The notes beneath the pieces are model-generated. The model had not been told where the DNA came from and made no database searches. It saw only the letters and a program-made list of their open reading frames with translations. From Io17-Chloro-G2 sp965226825 (GTDB lineage: Bacteria > Chloroflexota > Dehalococcoidia > Lucifugimonadales > UBA3495): DNA of 64,000 bases. The stretch is from NCBI GenBank assembly GCA_965226825.1, contig CBDDED010000003.1, forward strand, positions 2,232,001 to 2,296,000, read 5' to 3'. Positions 15,551-24,221 of the stretch are shown here, piece after piece. Numbering within the stretch: the stretch's first letter is position 1; each line of letters begins with the position of its first letter. The position numbers and the translations under genes were made by a program.

Positions 15551-16300
15551 ATGTTGTTGGACGGCAAAGTAGCGTTGGTCTCAGGAACAGGCCCGAACAT
15601 AGGCTCGGAGATTGCGCGGACCCTGGCGGACAACGGAGCCTCGGTGGCCTGCGTTGACCTGAACGAGCAGTATGCCCAGGCGGCGGCGATAAGCATCAAT
15701 GAGGCTGGGGGCCATGCCATTGGCGTCACCGCCGACATCACCCAACCCGAAAGCGTGCAGCAGGCGATACAGGAAGTGATCGGCGCTTTCGGCGGAATTC
15801 ACCTGTTGGTCAATGACGCGGCGATCAGCGACCGCAAGCCTTTCCTGGAAGCGGAGTTGTCCGATTGGCGAAACGTGCTGGACGTGATCCTCACTGGCAC
15901 GTTCATCGTTTCCCAGCAGGTGGCCCGGCAGATGGTGGCCCAGGGCGAAGGCGGGGCGATGGTGAATATCATCTCAACGTCCGGGCATCGTGGCGAGATG
16001 GCCCGCATCGCCTATGGGACCGCCAAGTCGGGACTGCTCAACTTCACCCGCTCGGTGGCCGCGCAGCTGGCCCCCCACCAGATTCGAGTGAATTCGGTGA
16101 CGCCCACAACCACCGGCACCCCCGTGGGCCGGCCCGATTCGCCCCGGGACGACAACAACCCGCCCCAGGACATGCCGTTGAAACGCTGGGGACGTCCATC
16201 CGACCAGGCCCAAGCGACGCTGTTCCTGCTGTCGCCCAATGCCGATTTCATCACGGGCGTCGATTTGCCCTGCGACGGCGGCCGCCTGGCTCTTTTCTAG
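15551..16300 (+). CDS. Short-chain dehydrogenase/reductase (SDR)
   Basis: 249 residues from ATG 15551, chosen for the upstream GGAAAGGATGGGAG; ATG 15533 is in frame. The Rossmann start LVSGTGPNIGSEIART is a variant of TGxxxGIG. Active-site Tyr and Lys are in YGTAKSG, with the Ser in IISTSG. C-terminal FLLSPNADFITGVDLPCDGG is typical of FabG-like SDRs. It probably oxidises or reduces a carbonyl/hydroxyl on the product of the adjacent amidohydrolase; substrate unknown. A copy of its last 30 codons lies at 17392-17488. Confidence 0.87.
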   Translation: MLLDGKVALVSGTGPNIGSEIARTLADNGASVACVDLNEQYAQAAAISINEAGGHAIGVTADITQPESVQQAIQEVIGAFGGIHLLVNDAAISDRKPFLEAELSDWRNVLDVILTGTFIVSQQVARQMVAQGEGGAMVNIISTSGHRGEMARIAYGTAKSGLLNFTRSVAAQLAPHQIRVNSVTPTTTGTPVGRPDSPRDDNNPPQDMPLKRWGRPSDQAQATLFLLSPNADFITGVDLPCDGGRLALF

Positions 16301-16454
16301 ACCGCTACCGGGACTGTCAAGCTCGCGGGACTAAAGCGAGCCCATCGCAAATTATGTGGGCCGTGGATTTGGCCGAGTCTCCGGGGAAAATACGGCCAAC
16401 AACAGCCTTCAATGTGCTACTATTTGCCGGACTTAATTCCGGTGAGGCGAAGCG

Positions 16455-17132
16455 ATGCGTTGGTACCTCTTGTTGGCGGCTCTGTTGACTATGGGGGTCG
16501 CGTGCGGCCAGCCAGAAGTTCTACCTGACAGCGGGACCGTTAAGACGGTAGCGCCTACGGCAATCCCTACGTCAGCCCCTACAGTGGTACCTACGCTGGT
16601 ACCTACGCAGGAATCTCCCGGCACTACTTCCGGACAGGAAGAGCAGAACGCCGCACGAGAGGCGACAGACGGAAGCCAGGGTGCAGCGGTTACTCAGAGC
16701 CCTGTGGACGGCCCCGCCGCCACGGCGGTAGTCCTCCAAAACGACGGCCAATCCGAGAATACCCAGAACTCTAACGAGGTGAAGATGGATGCACTAACAA
16801 CAACCCCTTCGGGCCTGCAGTACCGGGACCTGACTGTGGGAGAAGGGACTGCGGCCAGCCAGGGCGACACAGCCGTGGTCCACTACACGGGCTGGCTGTT
16901 GGATGGGACCAAGTTTGATAGTTCCGTGGACCGGGGAACGCCGTTCGAGTTCCCCTTGGGGGCCGGTCGAGTCATCGGGGGCTGGGACGAAGGTGTTGGT
17001 TCGATGAACGTGGGAGGCAAGCGGGAGTTGATCATCCCGCCGGACCTGGCCTACGGAGATCGCGGCGCCGGCGGTGTCATTCCTCCCGGGGCTACGTTGA
17101 AGTTTGAGGTAGAACTGCTTGACCTCAAGTGA
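16455..17132 (+). CDS. FKBP-type peptidyl-prolyl isomerase lipoprotein
   Basis: 225 residues. A signal peptide ends in a lipobox with Cys17 (MGVACG). Residues 25-110 are a low-complexity Pro-Thr repeat then a Gln/Asn/Ser-rich linker. The FKBP domain starts near 115: TTPSGLQYRDLTVGEGTAA, AVVHYTGWLLDGTKFDSS, VIGGWDEGVGSMNVGGKR, and ends FEVELLDLK. It catalyses prolyl cis-trans isomerisation in the cell envelope, so a folding role for exported proteins. A strong palindrome follows the stop. The 3' end and palindrome are duplicated at 19.8 kb. Confidence 0.92.
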   Translation: MRWYLLLAALLTMGVACGQPEVLPDSGTVKTVAPTAIPTSAPTVVPTLVPTQESPGTTSGQEEQNAAREATDGSQGAAVTQSPVDGPAATAVVLQNDGQSENTQNSNEVKMDALTTTPSGLQYRDLTVGEGTAASQGDTAVVHYTGWLLDGTKFDSSVDRGTPFEFPLGAGRVIGGWDEGVGSMNVGGKRELIIPPDLAYGDRGAGGVIPPGATLKFEVELLDLK

Positions 17133-17168
17133 CCGTTTGCGCTGATCCTAGACGGTAAGCACTGAGAG

Positions 17169-17202
17169 CAGAGGGTGGTCTATACGTATAGACCACCCTC
17201 TG
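17169..17202. terminator. 34-bp perfect palindrome after the FKBP gene
   Basis: CAGAGGGTGGTCTATAC is followed immediately by its exact reverse complement, then by TTTATTTATAT. A stem of this strength followed by U-rich sequence 37 bp after the stop suggests a terminator. The copy at 19859-19888 keeps the stem with compensating changes. Confidence 0.7.
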
Positions 17203-17270
17203 TTTATTTATATGCCTATGGATGGCTGACGCCTCCGGTGGGTTGAGCCGGTGGCGTGACCCGCCTCGGG

Positions 17271-17366
17271 CTACCGGCCCCGGGGCATCTTGTCCACCAG
17301 CGCTTCAATCAGGGTGGGCCGGTTGTTGGACAGCGCTTCCTTCAGGCATCAGTTGAGTTCCGACGG
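17271..17366 (-). pseudogene. 3'-terminal fragment of an acetolactate-synthase-like gene
   Basis: Read on the minus strand it matches the last 32 codons of the gene at 19959-21578, including the stop at 17271-17273 and the segment for NNRPTLIEALVDKMPG. Homology stops near 17366. It is a leftover of the block duplication, not a gene. Confidence 0.75.
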
Positions 17367-17391
17367 GGCTTGCGGTCAGACGGGCGTCTGA

Positions 17392-17488
17392 CCGTGCCCT
17401 TACCACACTCTTCCTGCTTTCGCCCGCCGCAGACTTCATCACTGGCGTAGACCTACCCTGTGACCGCGGCCGGTTAGCGGCCTTCTAA
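17392..17488 (+). pseudogene. 3'-terminal fragment of an SDR gene
   Basis: Encodes TLFLLSPAADFITGVDLP and CDRGRLAAF before a TAA, nearly identical to the C-terminus of the SDR at 15551-16300 (FLLSPNADFITGVDLPCDGG). No upstream SDR sequence is attached. Another duplicated gene tail in the same 400-bp patch. Confidence 0.78.
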
Positions 17489-17758
17489 CGCAGCACCGGG
17501 GTTGCTCCGGGCCCCGTACCCCCTTTGTCATTCCGGCATTGAGACGGAACTCTTCTTGTCCCTCCCACGCATCCCGGTCCATAAAACCACCCCTTACCAC
17601 CCCTCGAACTCTCATTTTGATACAGCGCATGCGTTGTCCCCAGTACTTATAGATGGCCGGTTAAGCTGAGGCAGGACCGCAGCCCACGGTGACCACGGTC
17701 TTAACTACTTGAACCAGCCCGCTGTTACGCTTCAGCTATCGTTCCCCGGAGGTGCAAT

Positions 17759-18810
17759 GTGAAGAGGATGATTGCGGCAACGGTAGTGGTTGGGGGCATA
17801 ACCCTGGCCGCGGTGGCCTGCGACTGGACGACTGCCGGAAACGAACAGAACACGGCGAATGGCGTGCCTTTGGCAGCGTTGATGTATCTATGGTTCGGCT
17901 TTGACCTTAACACGGGAGAAAGCATCGGCGGGTTGAAGTCCAGCCATTGGAACACCGATACGGGCAATTTGGGCAGCAGAGTCGGAGTGACAGATGAGCC
18001 TGAATATGGCTTTTACGCTTCTGACGATGCAAGTGTCATTGTCCAACAGCTTGCCGACATGGAAGAGGCTGGTATCAGCGTCATCCTGCTGTCATGGTGG
18101 GGAAGCGGTGATAGCGACCTCGATGGCGTAAATGAAAACAAAGAGTCTGAAGCGATGGTTCGAGCTGCAAACGTGCTCGTCAACTATGTTTCGGACAATT
18201 CAGCGCCCTTCAAAGTCGCTCTTCTGGTAGAGCCGTACATGCCTCGTCCAGAAGGAATCACATTGGCCCAGAAGCAGTCAATCCTTGATGAGTTATGGAG
18301 CAACGTATACAACGCTTATCCGGACCTAATGTTCCAGTGGGAAGGCAAGCCCTTGCTTGTGACCTGGGCCCCGTTAGAGCTGAAAACACCTAATGATCCC
18401 AGGTTTACCGTTAAGACTTGGGGTAGCTATTTCGGTGCCCCTGACTGGAAAATTAAGAGCGGCCAGGACTGGAATTGGTATCCCGACCCGGCGTGGCTGC
18501 CCCACATGATTTCCGGCGATGGCATGTATGTTGTGTTTCCCAGATTCGACGAATACTGGCTATACATCATGGGGCGGGAATCAGCTATCCCTATCGCCGA
18601 GTGGACCCGCTGTTGACTGAGGGAGTCTACGAACAGGCTTGGCAGATAGCTATGGACAACAGGGACGACATCAAGCTTCTGGTTTTATATTCATGGAATG
18701 AGCACAAAGAACACGCGGCCATCGAGCCGGATAAAAGCGTCTCGCCGGTAAGCTACGGCCGGTCTCTGGTAGAAAAGACTGCTGCCTACTACCGGCAGTT
18801 CCTGGAATAG
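17759..18810 (+). pseudogene. GH99-like (glycoside hydrolase / WbsX-like) lipoprotein, one frameshift
   Basis: Start GTG after GGAGGTGCAAT; the N-terminus is a lipoprotein-like signal with Cys21. PLAALMYLWFGFDL, SSHWN, QLADMEEAGISVILLSWWG and later LLVLYSWNEHKEHAAIEPD follow the endo-alpha-mannosidase-like GH99 pattern of a TIM-barrel surface glycosidase. The frame breaks near 18570-18600: the first frame ends at TGA 18614-18616 while homologous text continues as YPYRRVDPLLTEGVYEQAW to the stop at 18810. Joined length is about 350 residues. A real single-base mutation or an assembly error would both fit. Confidence 0.68.
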
Positions 18811-18889
18811 TGACTACAGCGTCACGCCGGTCTCGGTTCCCAAGGAGCCCAGGGCATTGGCAGGGAAAATCACGCAGAAGGAGGAATAG

Positions 18890-19700
18890 ATGCAACCCAG
18901 GCACATGTTCCGCTTGTCTCTGCTCACCCTTGCGACGACGGCGTTGTTGCTGATGGCGGCCTGCAGCCAGGACGAATCCATTCGCAAATGGGGAGATGAT
19001 ACTTTGTGCACACCTGAAGCTTTTCAATTCACAGAGGAGGAACTTCTTTGGCCTACGCCCAGAGGTTTAGGAAATCAACCTGAAGATTACCAAATTAACT
19101 GGCGGCGGTGGAAAGCGGTAGCGGAGCGTGCGAGGGCGATACGGCCAAAGTACGAAGACTTGTTCTGGCGTCAACCCAACGTGTGGGCGGTTGGGCTAGG
19201 GTTCGGTGAGGATGAGGATGGTGAGATTGTCAAAGAGGTCGGTTTCGTAATTTCGGTTACCGAACTCGTTCCTCAGAGAAGTCTCCCTGGGGAGGACCGG
19301 TTACCTGAATGTCTCGAGGGGAGTCCGGTATATATCGTTGTAGAACCAAGGTTCTCCCTCTTTCCATAGCAGTCAAATCTAGGAACCCTCTGAACAAGTC
19401 GGGAACGACTGCGATACTCTATTGGAATCGTGCCTAGCTAAGCCGTGGTCTGGGGCAATCCAACAACTTAATCAGAGGTTTCCTAGGAACATCGAGGTAC
19501 ATCTGAGTATGGGTGACAGGAACACTTACCACCGGCCCGTAATGGCCGGAATAAAGATTACAACTAAGACCAGGGGCTGTCCCGACAAGAATTTAGACGG
19601 AACCTTAACCGGAGTGGCCACTCGGCGCTCTGATAACAAGCCGGTGCTGGTAACGAACTTGCACGTCGTTAGCGTAGGCACGTGGACCGTAGAGTTTTAG
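18890..19700 (+). pseudogene. Lipoprotein with trypsin-like-protease-type start, broken by a MITE
   Basis: The first frame (18890-19369) has a signal peptide and lipobox LMAAC (Cys25), then helical text and VWAVGLGFGEDEDGEIVKEV. After the 100-bp MITE at 19383-19482, another frame reads TGVATRRSDNKPVLVTNLHV and stops at 19700. 'GT..G....ND...LTN.HV' is the start of trypsin-like serine proteases (His of the triad in LHVV), but Asp and Ser regions are absent. So the gene is interrupted and 3'-truncated, ending in the duplicated block at 19.8 kb. Confidence 0.6.
19383..19482. mobile_element. 100-bp MITE, copy 2
   Basis: Same length as, and inverted relative to, the copy at 5746-5845; flanked by CTAG on both sides (19379-19382 and 19483-19486). 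Ends read GAACCCTCTGAACAAGTCG and, inverted, GAAACCTCTGATTAAGTTG. It lies inside the broken lipoprotein/protease-like gene. Confidence 0.78.
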
Positions 19701-19797
19701 CCCACGGCTCTTGGACCGCTCACAGGTCTATAGGCTGCTGCAGGGCTTTTTGAACATTCGCTGACAGAATGACTCTTGCCAATGCTGAGCGACCAAG

Positions 19798-20056
19798 TCG
19801 AACTGCCGGGCCTGAAGTGACCCCTTGGGCTGATCCTGGACAGCAGGTAAATAGTGCGGGGAGTGGTCTATACGTATAGACCACTCCCTGTTTGTATCTT
19901 GCGCCAAAGGATGGCCCGCGGCTCGATTGGCGCCGCCGGTGGCGTGGCCCGACTTGGGCTACCGGCCGCGGGGCATCTTGTCCACTGGCGCTTCAATCAG
20001 GGTGGGCCGGTTGTTGGAGAGAGCCTCCTTCAGGCAGCCGTTGAGTTCCGACGGGT
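19798..20056. repeat. Duplicated block, copy B (partner 17108-17366)
   Basis: Begins with a remnant of an FKBP 3' end (VELPGLK and TGA), then a palindrome, then the genuine 3' end of the TPP-enzyme gene. The presence of an FKBP tail here without an FKBP gene shows that this copy also carries debris. Confidence 0.78.
19859..19888. terminator. 30-bp perfect palindrome after the TPP-enzyme gene
   Basis: GGGAGTGGTCTATAC followed directly by its reverse complement. The inner 22 bases are identical to the palindrome at 17169-17202; outer bases differ but still pair. Lies 70 bp beyond the stop of the minus-strand gene ending at 19959. Confidence 0.65.
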
Positions 20057-21578
20057 TGTGGGCCCTCATGGCGTCAACGCCGAAGGCCTCGGCCAGCTTG
20101 ACGAAGTCCGGGTTGTGAAGCGTGGCTCCAACGTCATTGCCGTCAAACAGGTCGTTCATGTCTCGCAGAACGTTGCCGTAAGCGCTGTCGTTGAAAACCA
20201 CGGCCACCATGTTGATGCCATGATGTACTGCGGTCGCCAACTCCTGGACGTTGAACATAAACCCGCCGTCGCCGGACAGAGAGACCACCGCCCTATCCGG
20301 GAGGGCCACCTTGGCTCCCAGGGCCGTTGGGAAGGCAAACCCCAGGTTTCCCTGATAAGAGGAGTTGATGTAGGTCCCCGGCTCAAACACCGGGTAGAAG
20401 GTATTGCTGTGGTAGCCCACCTGGGTGGAGTCCACGACGATGACGCCGTCATCGGGGATGGCGTCCCGCAGCGCCTGCATGTACGGATGCTGGGGCAATA
20501 CCCCCTCCATCACCTCGTCCCGCTGGGCTCGAAACGCCTCGAACTCCTGGCGGCGTGAGGGTCTTTGGCCGCGAGCGTGCAGCGTGTCATGCAGTGCATC
20601 CAACGAAACACGGGCGTCTCCGATGACCGCCTGGGTCCGGGCGTGGTTCCTTCCCGCCTCCTGGGGGTCGATGTCAATCTGGACGACCTGCTTGGTGGGC
20701 TCCAGGATGTTGTGGGTGGCAAAACGGGTGCCCACGGCGAGAATCAAGTCGCAGTCGTCGACGTAACGGTGCAGGGGGTCCAGGTCGGGCCTAGCCTGGC
20801 CGGCTTTGGCCGTGCCCAGGGACAGGTAGCTCCGGGAAGAGATGGCTCCCTTTGCCTCCGGAGTGTTAATGACCGGCGCTTGCAGCAATTCTGCCAGCCG
20901 GGCCAACGCCCCCGACGCTCCCGAGCGGATGACGCCTCCACCGGCCCAGATGACCGGCCTTTCCGCGGCGGCCAACAGGGCGGCGGCCTGGTCCACGCTG
21001 GCGGAGTCCGGCGCCTCAGGGCTGTAGATGCCGGGTTCCAACAGTTCTATTTCCGCGGTTTGCGCCAGGGTTTCCGGCGGAATTTCTATTTCGACGGGCC
21101 TGGGCCGCCCGGTGTTCAAGTTGCGGAAGGCCTCGTGGACCGTAGCGGGAATCTGCGTGGGATCCAGGATCCTGGAACACCACTTGGTGATGGTCCGGGC
21201 CACGTCCAACTGGTCGTTGATTTCATGGAGTACGCCCGTGTCTTTGCCGATTTTGTCGATGCCAATCTGACCGGAAATCAGCATCACCGGCGAAGAAGCG
21301 GCGTAGGCGTCGGAAAGCCCGGCAGAGGCGTTCAGCATTCCGGGCCCCGGGACCACCATGGCGATCCCGGCGTGGTCGGCAACCCTGGCAAATCCATCGG
21401 CCATGTAGGTTGTGCCCTGCTCATGCCTGGCGTTGACGAATCGGATGTCGGGCGTTTCCAGGAGTCCACCCAGTGCGTGGTAGAGTTGCACCCCCGGCAG
21501 TCCGAAGATTGTTCGAATCCCCTCGCGATGCAACGACCTTGCCAGGGCTTGTCCACCTGTCATCTGCGGCATTCCCAT
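19959..21578 (-). CDS. Thiamine-diphosphate enzyme, acetolactate-synthase-like
   Basis: 539 residues from ATG 21578, chosen for the perfect TAAGGAGA upstream; an in-frame extension to 21764 is not protein-like. Catalytic Glu in NARHEQGTTYMADGFARV; the central domain has PVIWAGGGVIRSGA; TPP-binding SGDGGFMFNVQEL followed by the Asn in VVFNDSAYGN. Related to IlvB, benzoylformate decarboxylase and glyoxylate carboligase; the exact 2-oxoacid is unknown. No small regulatory subunit gene (ilvH) is nearby, which argues against branched-chain biosynthesis. A second, distinct enzyme of this family is at 60338. Confidence 0.87.
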   Translation of the reverse strand: MGMPQMTGGQALARSLHREGIRTIFGLPGVQLYHALGGLLETPDIRFVNARHEQGTTYMADGFARVADHAGIAMVVPGPGMLNASAGLSDAYAASSPVMLISGQIGIDKIGKDTGVLHEINDQLDVARTITKWCSRILDPTQIPATVHEAFRNLNTGRPRPVEIEIPPETLAQTAEIELLEPGIYSPEAPDSASVDQAAALLAAAERPVIWAGGGVIRSGASGALARLAELLQAPVINTPEAKGAISSRSYLSLGTAKAGQARPDLDPLHRYVDDCDLILAVGTRFATHNILEPTKQVVQIDIDPQEAGRNHARTQAVIGDARVSLDALHDTLHARGQRPSRRQEFEAFRAQRDEVMEGVLPQHPYMQALRDAIPDDGVIVVDSTQVGYHSNTFYPVFEPGTYINSSYQGNLGFAFPTALGAKVALPDRAVVSLSGDGGFMFNVQELATAVHHGINMVAVVFNDSAYGNVLRDMNDLFDGNDVGATLHNPDFVKLAEAFGVDAMRAHNPSELNGCLKEALSNNRPTLIEAPVDKMPRGR

Positions 21579-22040
21579 TCTCCTTAGCAAACCATGATAG
21601 AAGGTTTCTCCGCCTGCCCGACAAACCGGCAGCGCGGCTGCCCTGACACACGCTGTTGGGCCGCCAAAATGAACTTGCGGCGGCCAACAGACGGCAGGGC
21701 GTGTTGAAAGCAACTTGGGCATATTAGCTTTGGATGGGGCAAATGTCCACCGTCTCAAGGCCAAACCCAGGGGCTGTTGGTTGTGTCCAGTTATTCACCC
21801 GGTGGCGCAAATCCATTGCCCCTAACGTGGGTAAAGACGGTAGCGGTAACGGAGACCGACTTGGTGCGGGTAAGACGCTCCAGGCCTCGACCCCCGCACA
21901 ATGTCCCCGCCCTTGACAGATCGGACTTAGGTCGGTGTGGGGCAACAAGAGCGAACTTGGCAGCCAGATTTTAGCTTTGGTTAAGCCAGCGGCCACGAGC
22001 TTCTGGGTTGTTGGCAGGGAGGGCCAATGCCAAAATGTGA
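21579..22040. other. Intergenic, no gene seen
   Basis: Upstream region of the TPP-enzyme gene and downstream of the toxin-like gene. No motif or RNA recognised. Confidence 0.4.
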
Positions 22041-22625
22041 TTAGAGGTTTGGCGAATCTGGCAAAGGTATCTGCCCCGGTGGGGCTGAGCGGCGATGTGT
22101 CCTGCGCGCCATTTGTCTAGGCGGAGCAACTGGAGGGGTTGGATCCAAGTTAACAATGCTTAAACAGCGTATGTAACGCTCGAGCATTTCCTCTGCTGAT
22201 ACACGTTTCCAGCCACCTTTGTGCAACGTAACTTTGCCGCCTCTTGGGTTATCTTGTATCCAAGCAGACCAATCTGCATAGTGTATCCCAAGCCTGCCCA
22301 AGAACTCCAAGTGCGTCTGACTGCTATCCCCTCCAATCGTAATAATATGGCCCCCATTATGGGCAATCTCGGGGTACAGACGTTGCCGTGTTGCTCGGTC
22401 ACTATGGCGGTCATGGCATACTACTATCCGCCCCTCACCCCGTGCATACCGCAAGACCTCCACATCATCTTGGATGACATCGGGGCGGTCACGGGGAGCC
22501 TCCGCGACGTCAAACCCTACATTGCGCAGCAAGCCTGCTAGGGCTGGGTTGATATCCCCATCAAGCAGGAACCGCTCGCGCGGCCTGAATGGGAGAGTTA
22601 AGGAAGGTCTCGTAGTCAATGGCAC
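22041..22625 (-). CDS. DUF5615 / PIN-like toxin candidate
   Basis: 194 residues. FLLDGDINPALAGLLRNVGF near residues 19-38 with DRPDVIQDDVEVLRYARGE and RIVVCHDRHSD is the DUF5615/PIN-like layout: an N-terminal Asp pair, then an Asp after a predicted strand. It overlaps the end of the upstream DUF433-containing gene by 65 bp in another frame, the usual antitoxin-toxin order for DUF433/DUF5615 pairs. Family members are about 120 residues; the extra C-terminal 60 are Pro/Arg-rich. Likely an RNase toxin. Confidence 0.68.
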   Translation of the reverse strand: MPLTTRPSLTLPFRPRERFLLDGDINPALAGLLRNVGFDVAEAPRDRPDVIQDDVEVLRYARGEGRIVVCHDRHSDRATRQRLYPEIAHNGGHIITIGGDSSQTHLEFLGRLGIHYADWSAWIQDNPRGGKVTLHKGGWKRVSAEEMLERYIRCLSIVNLDPTPPVAPPRQMARRTHRRSAPPGQIPLPDSPNL

Positions 22626-23277
22626 ACTCGATACATTCCCTGGTTATTGGGTAGTAAAGCCCTACAAGGTCTTCTATAGATGTGCCATTCCATCTCTGCT
22701 TTGCAATGGCCGCTGTAGGAACCCTTGTGTCTTTGATAACTGGCTCGCCGCCCATGACACGGGGGTTGATGCTGACGCACTTGGATACCCCTCTGGGTAG
22801 CAGGATATCCCCACCTACTTCCATGCCTTGCAAAATGTCAAACACGTCGTCGAACAGCATGGTTGCAACCTGCTGTCCGCCTTGGTCTGCTACGGTAACA
22901 TCCCATGTGTCCGAGGGCATGTTTGCATATACGTGATTATTGACTATATAAACATTGGCATCGGCCCAACCTGTGCTGGGATACCCCAAACGCTCAATCA
23001 GGTGCTTTAAGGCTATGCAAACCGATCTCATGTTTAATTTTTTGTCGCGTACAGCCCGACTCAGGCGCAGGATAGTGAGATCGGCATACGAATATCCCTC
23101 TTCGACTACCTTGCCATTAACCATAATCTGGACCGACGGCCTAAATATGGCCTTCTTTTTCCATTCATACAGTGTGGGGCGAGGTATGCGGGCTAGACGC
23201 GCAACCTGAGAGGCGGAATAGAATCCTTGTGAAGGGGGTATGGGCAATGGCTCTTGCGTAGATGGGGAAACCATCAA
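22561..23277 (-). CDS. DUF433 antitoxin-like protein with N-terminal MerR-type helix-turn-helix
   Basis: 238 residues. Residues 18-50 (YSASQVARLARIPRPTLYEW) form a winged-helix reader as in MerR/Xre-like regulators. The C-terminal 70 residues (SINPRVMGGEPVIKDTRVPT, then DLVGLYYPITRECIECAIDY) are a clear DUF433 domain. DUF433 proteins serve as antitoxins for the PIN-like partner that overlaps the 3' end. Fusion to a DNA-binding domain suggests direct autoregulation of the pair, by inference. Confidence 0.82.
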   Translation of the reverse strand: MMVSPSTQEPLPIPPSQGFYSASQVARLARIPRPTLYEWKKKAIFRPSVQIMVNGKVVEEGYSYADLTILRLSRAVRDKKLNMRSVCIALKHLIERLGYPSTGWADANVYIVNNHVYANMPSDTWDVTVADQGGQQVATMLFDDVFDILQGMEVGGDILLPRGVSKCVSINPRVMGGEPVIKDTRVPTAAIAKQRWNGTSIEDLVGLYYPITRECIECAIDYETFLNSPIQAARAVPA

Positions 23278-23918
23278 ACTAACCCTGCAGATGGGAGCTA
23301 AGAAGCCACTTAGTCTAACCCATAATAAAAAAGCATAATAGATGGAATCATGTTGGCTGGGGCATAGTCAAGGGAGATGGCGTCCCGGTAGTGTCTCAGT
23401 TTCAATTTGATAAGTTTTGGCGGGGTTAGTAGGTCCCGGGTTCTCGAGGATTTACGCGGCACCGTGGGCTCTAGCCTAGCAGTTCTTGCGGTTGCCCTTG
23501 AACCGGGAGTGGGAGTATGAGGCCTACCGATGTCACATCTCCAAGGGGAATTGGGTCATTTGCTCTGAATCCGAGGAGCATCAGTGGCCAGTTGCAGGCC
23601 ATACCCCATGAGCAAATGGAACTCTTTGCCGAGCAAAGCATAAGGCCGACGGTTTGAGGAAGGACAGCCTATCCTGGGCCTTTCTAGTTGCAAAAGGCCC
23701 AGGGTAAGCAGGTAAATAATTCTCAAGACGGAATGCTTCGATTGCGTTTTCCAACCGTTTTGCCGCGAGTTATGATATAGGGCACGGGCCGGACGGGGTT
23801 TGCCACACAGGTTTTGACGGGAGTGCCCGTAACCAGACCTACCAGAAAAGCGACCTCGAGACTGGGCTCTTTATCCCTCAAACGAAGCACAGCCAGTGAC
23901 GAGGGTGGAGGATGACAG
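23278..23918. other. Intergenic with a possible small frameshifted gene remnant
   Basis: From about 23480 to 23613 one frame reads REWEYEAYRCHISKGNW, then ICSESEEHQWPVAG; after a frame change it continues HEQMELFAEQSIRPTV to a TGA near 23656. No ATG start is in frame. This looks like a small decayed gene of unknown family. The rest holds only the hairpin at 23673-23703. Confidence 0.3.
23673..23703. terminator. Hairpin, possible terminator
   Basis: CCTGGGCCTTT pairs perfectly with AAAGGCCCAGG across a 9-base loop. It lies 15 bp after the stop of the possible gene remnant. No long U-tract follows. Confidence 0.5.
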
Positions 23919-24221
23919 ATGAGTACGACCAACGCGCTGGATGATAGGTTCGACGATGCCGAAAGGGGGCTGGAATGGCTGGAGAAGCTTGAAGCCCTGC
24001 AGGCCCGCTCTGCGTCCGATGAGGCTGCCTATGAGGTCGCAGAATACGTGATGAAACTGCGGACAGTAGTGATCGAGTTGGCCGGAGACCGCAGCGCCTC
24101 CGAGCTAAGCACGGCCCTGGGAACGGAGACAGCTCGGTTGGTGGAGGAACTCCGGCAATCGAACGAAAATGACTACTGGAACACAAGAATCCGTCCCGCT
24201 CTTCTGAAATTGGACCCCTGA
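23919..24221 (+). CDS. Hypothetical helical protein
   Basis: 100 residues; ATG preceded by GGTGGAGGATGACAG. Strongly charged and predicted all-helical (RGLEWLEKLEALQARSASDE, TARLVEELRQSNENDYW). No family recognised. No close neighbours: free-standing between two gene-free stretches. Confidence 0.5.
   Translation: MSTTNALDDRFDDAERGLEWLEKLEALQARSASDEAAYEVAEYVMKLRTVVIELAGDRSASELSTALGTETARLVEELRQSNENDYWNTRIRPALLKLDP

Larger units (their letters stand above)
17108..17366. repeat. Duplicated block, copy A (partner 19798-20056)
   Basis: This stretch holds the last codons of the FKBP gene, a long palindrome and a fragment of the 3' end of the TPP-enzyme gene. It matches 19798-20056 along its length with substitutions and small indels. 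Both copies share GTGGTCTATACGTATAGACC at the palindrome and the run GGGTGGGCCGGTTGTTGGA in the TPP-gene part. This explains why remnants of neighbouring genes reappear. Confidence 0.8.
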
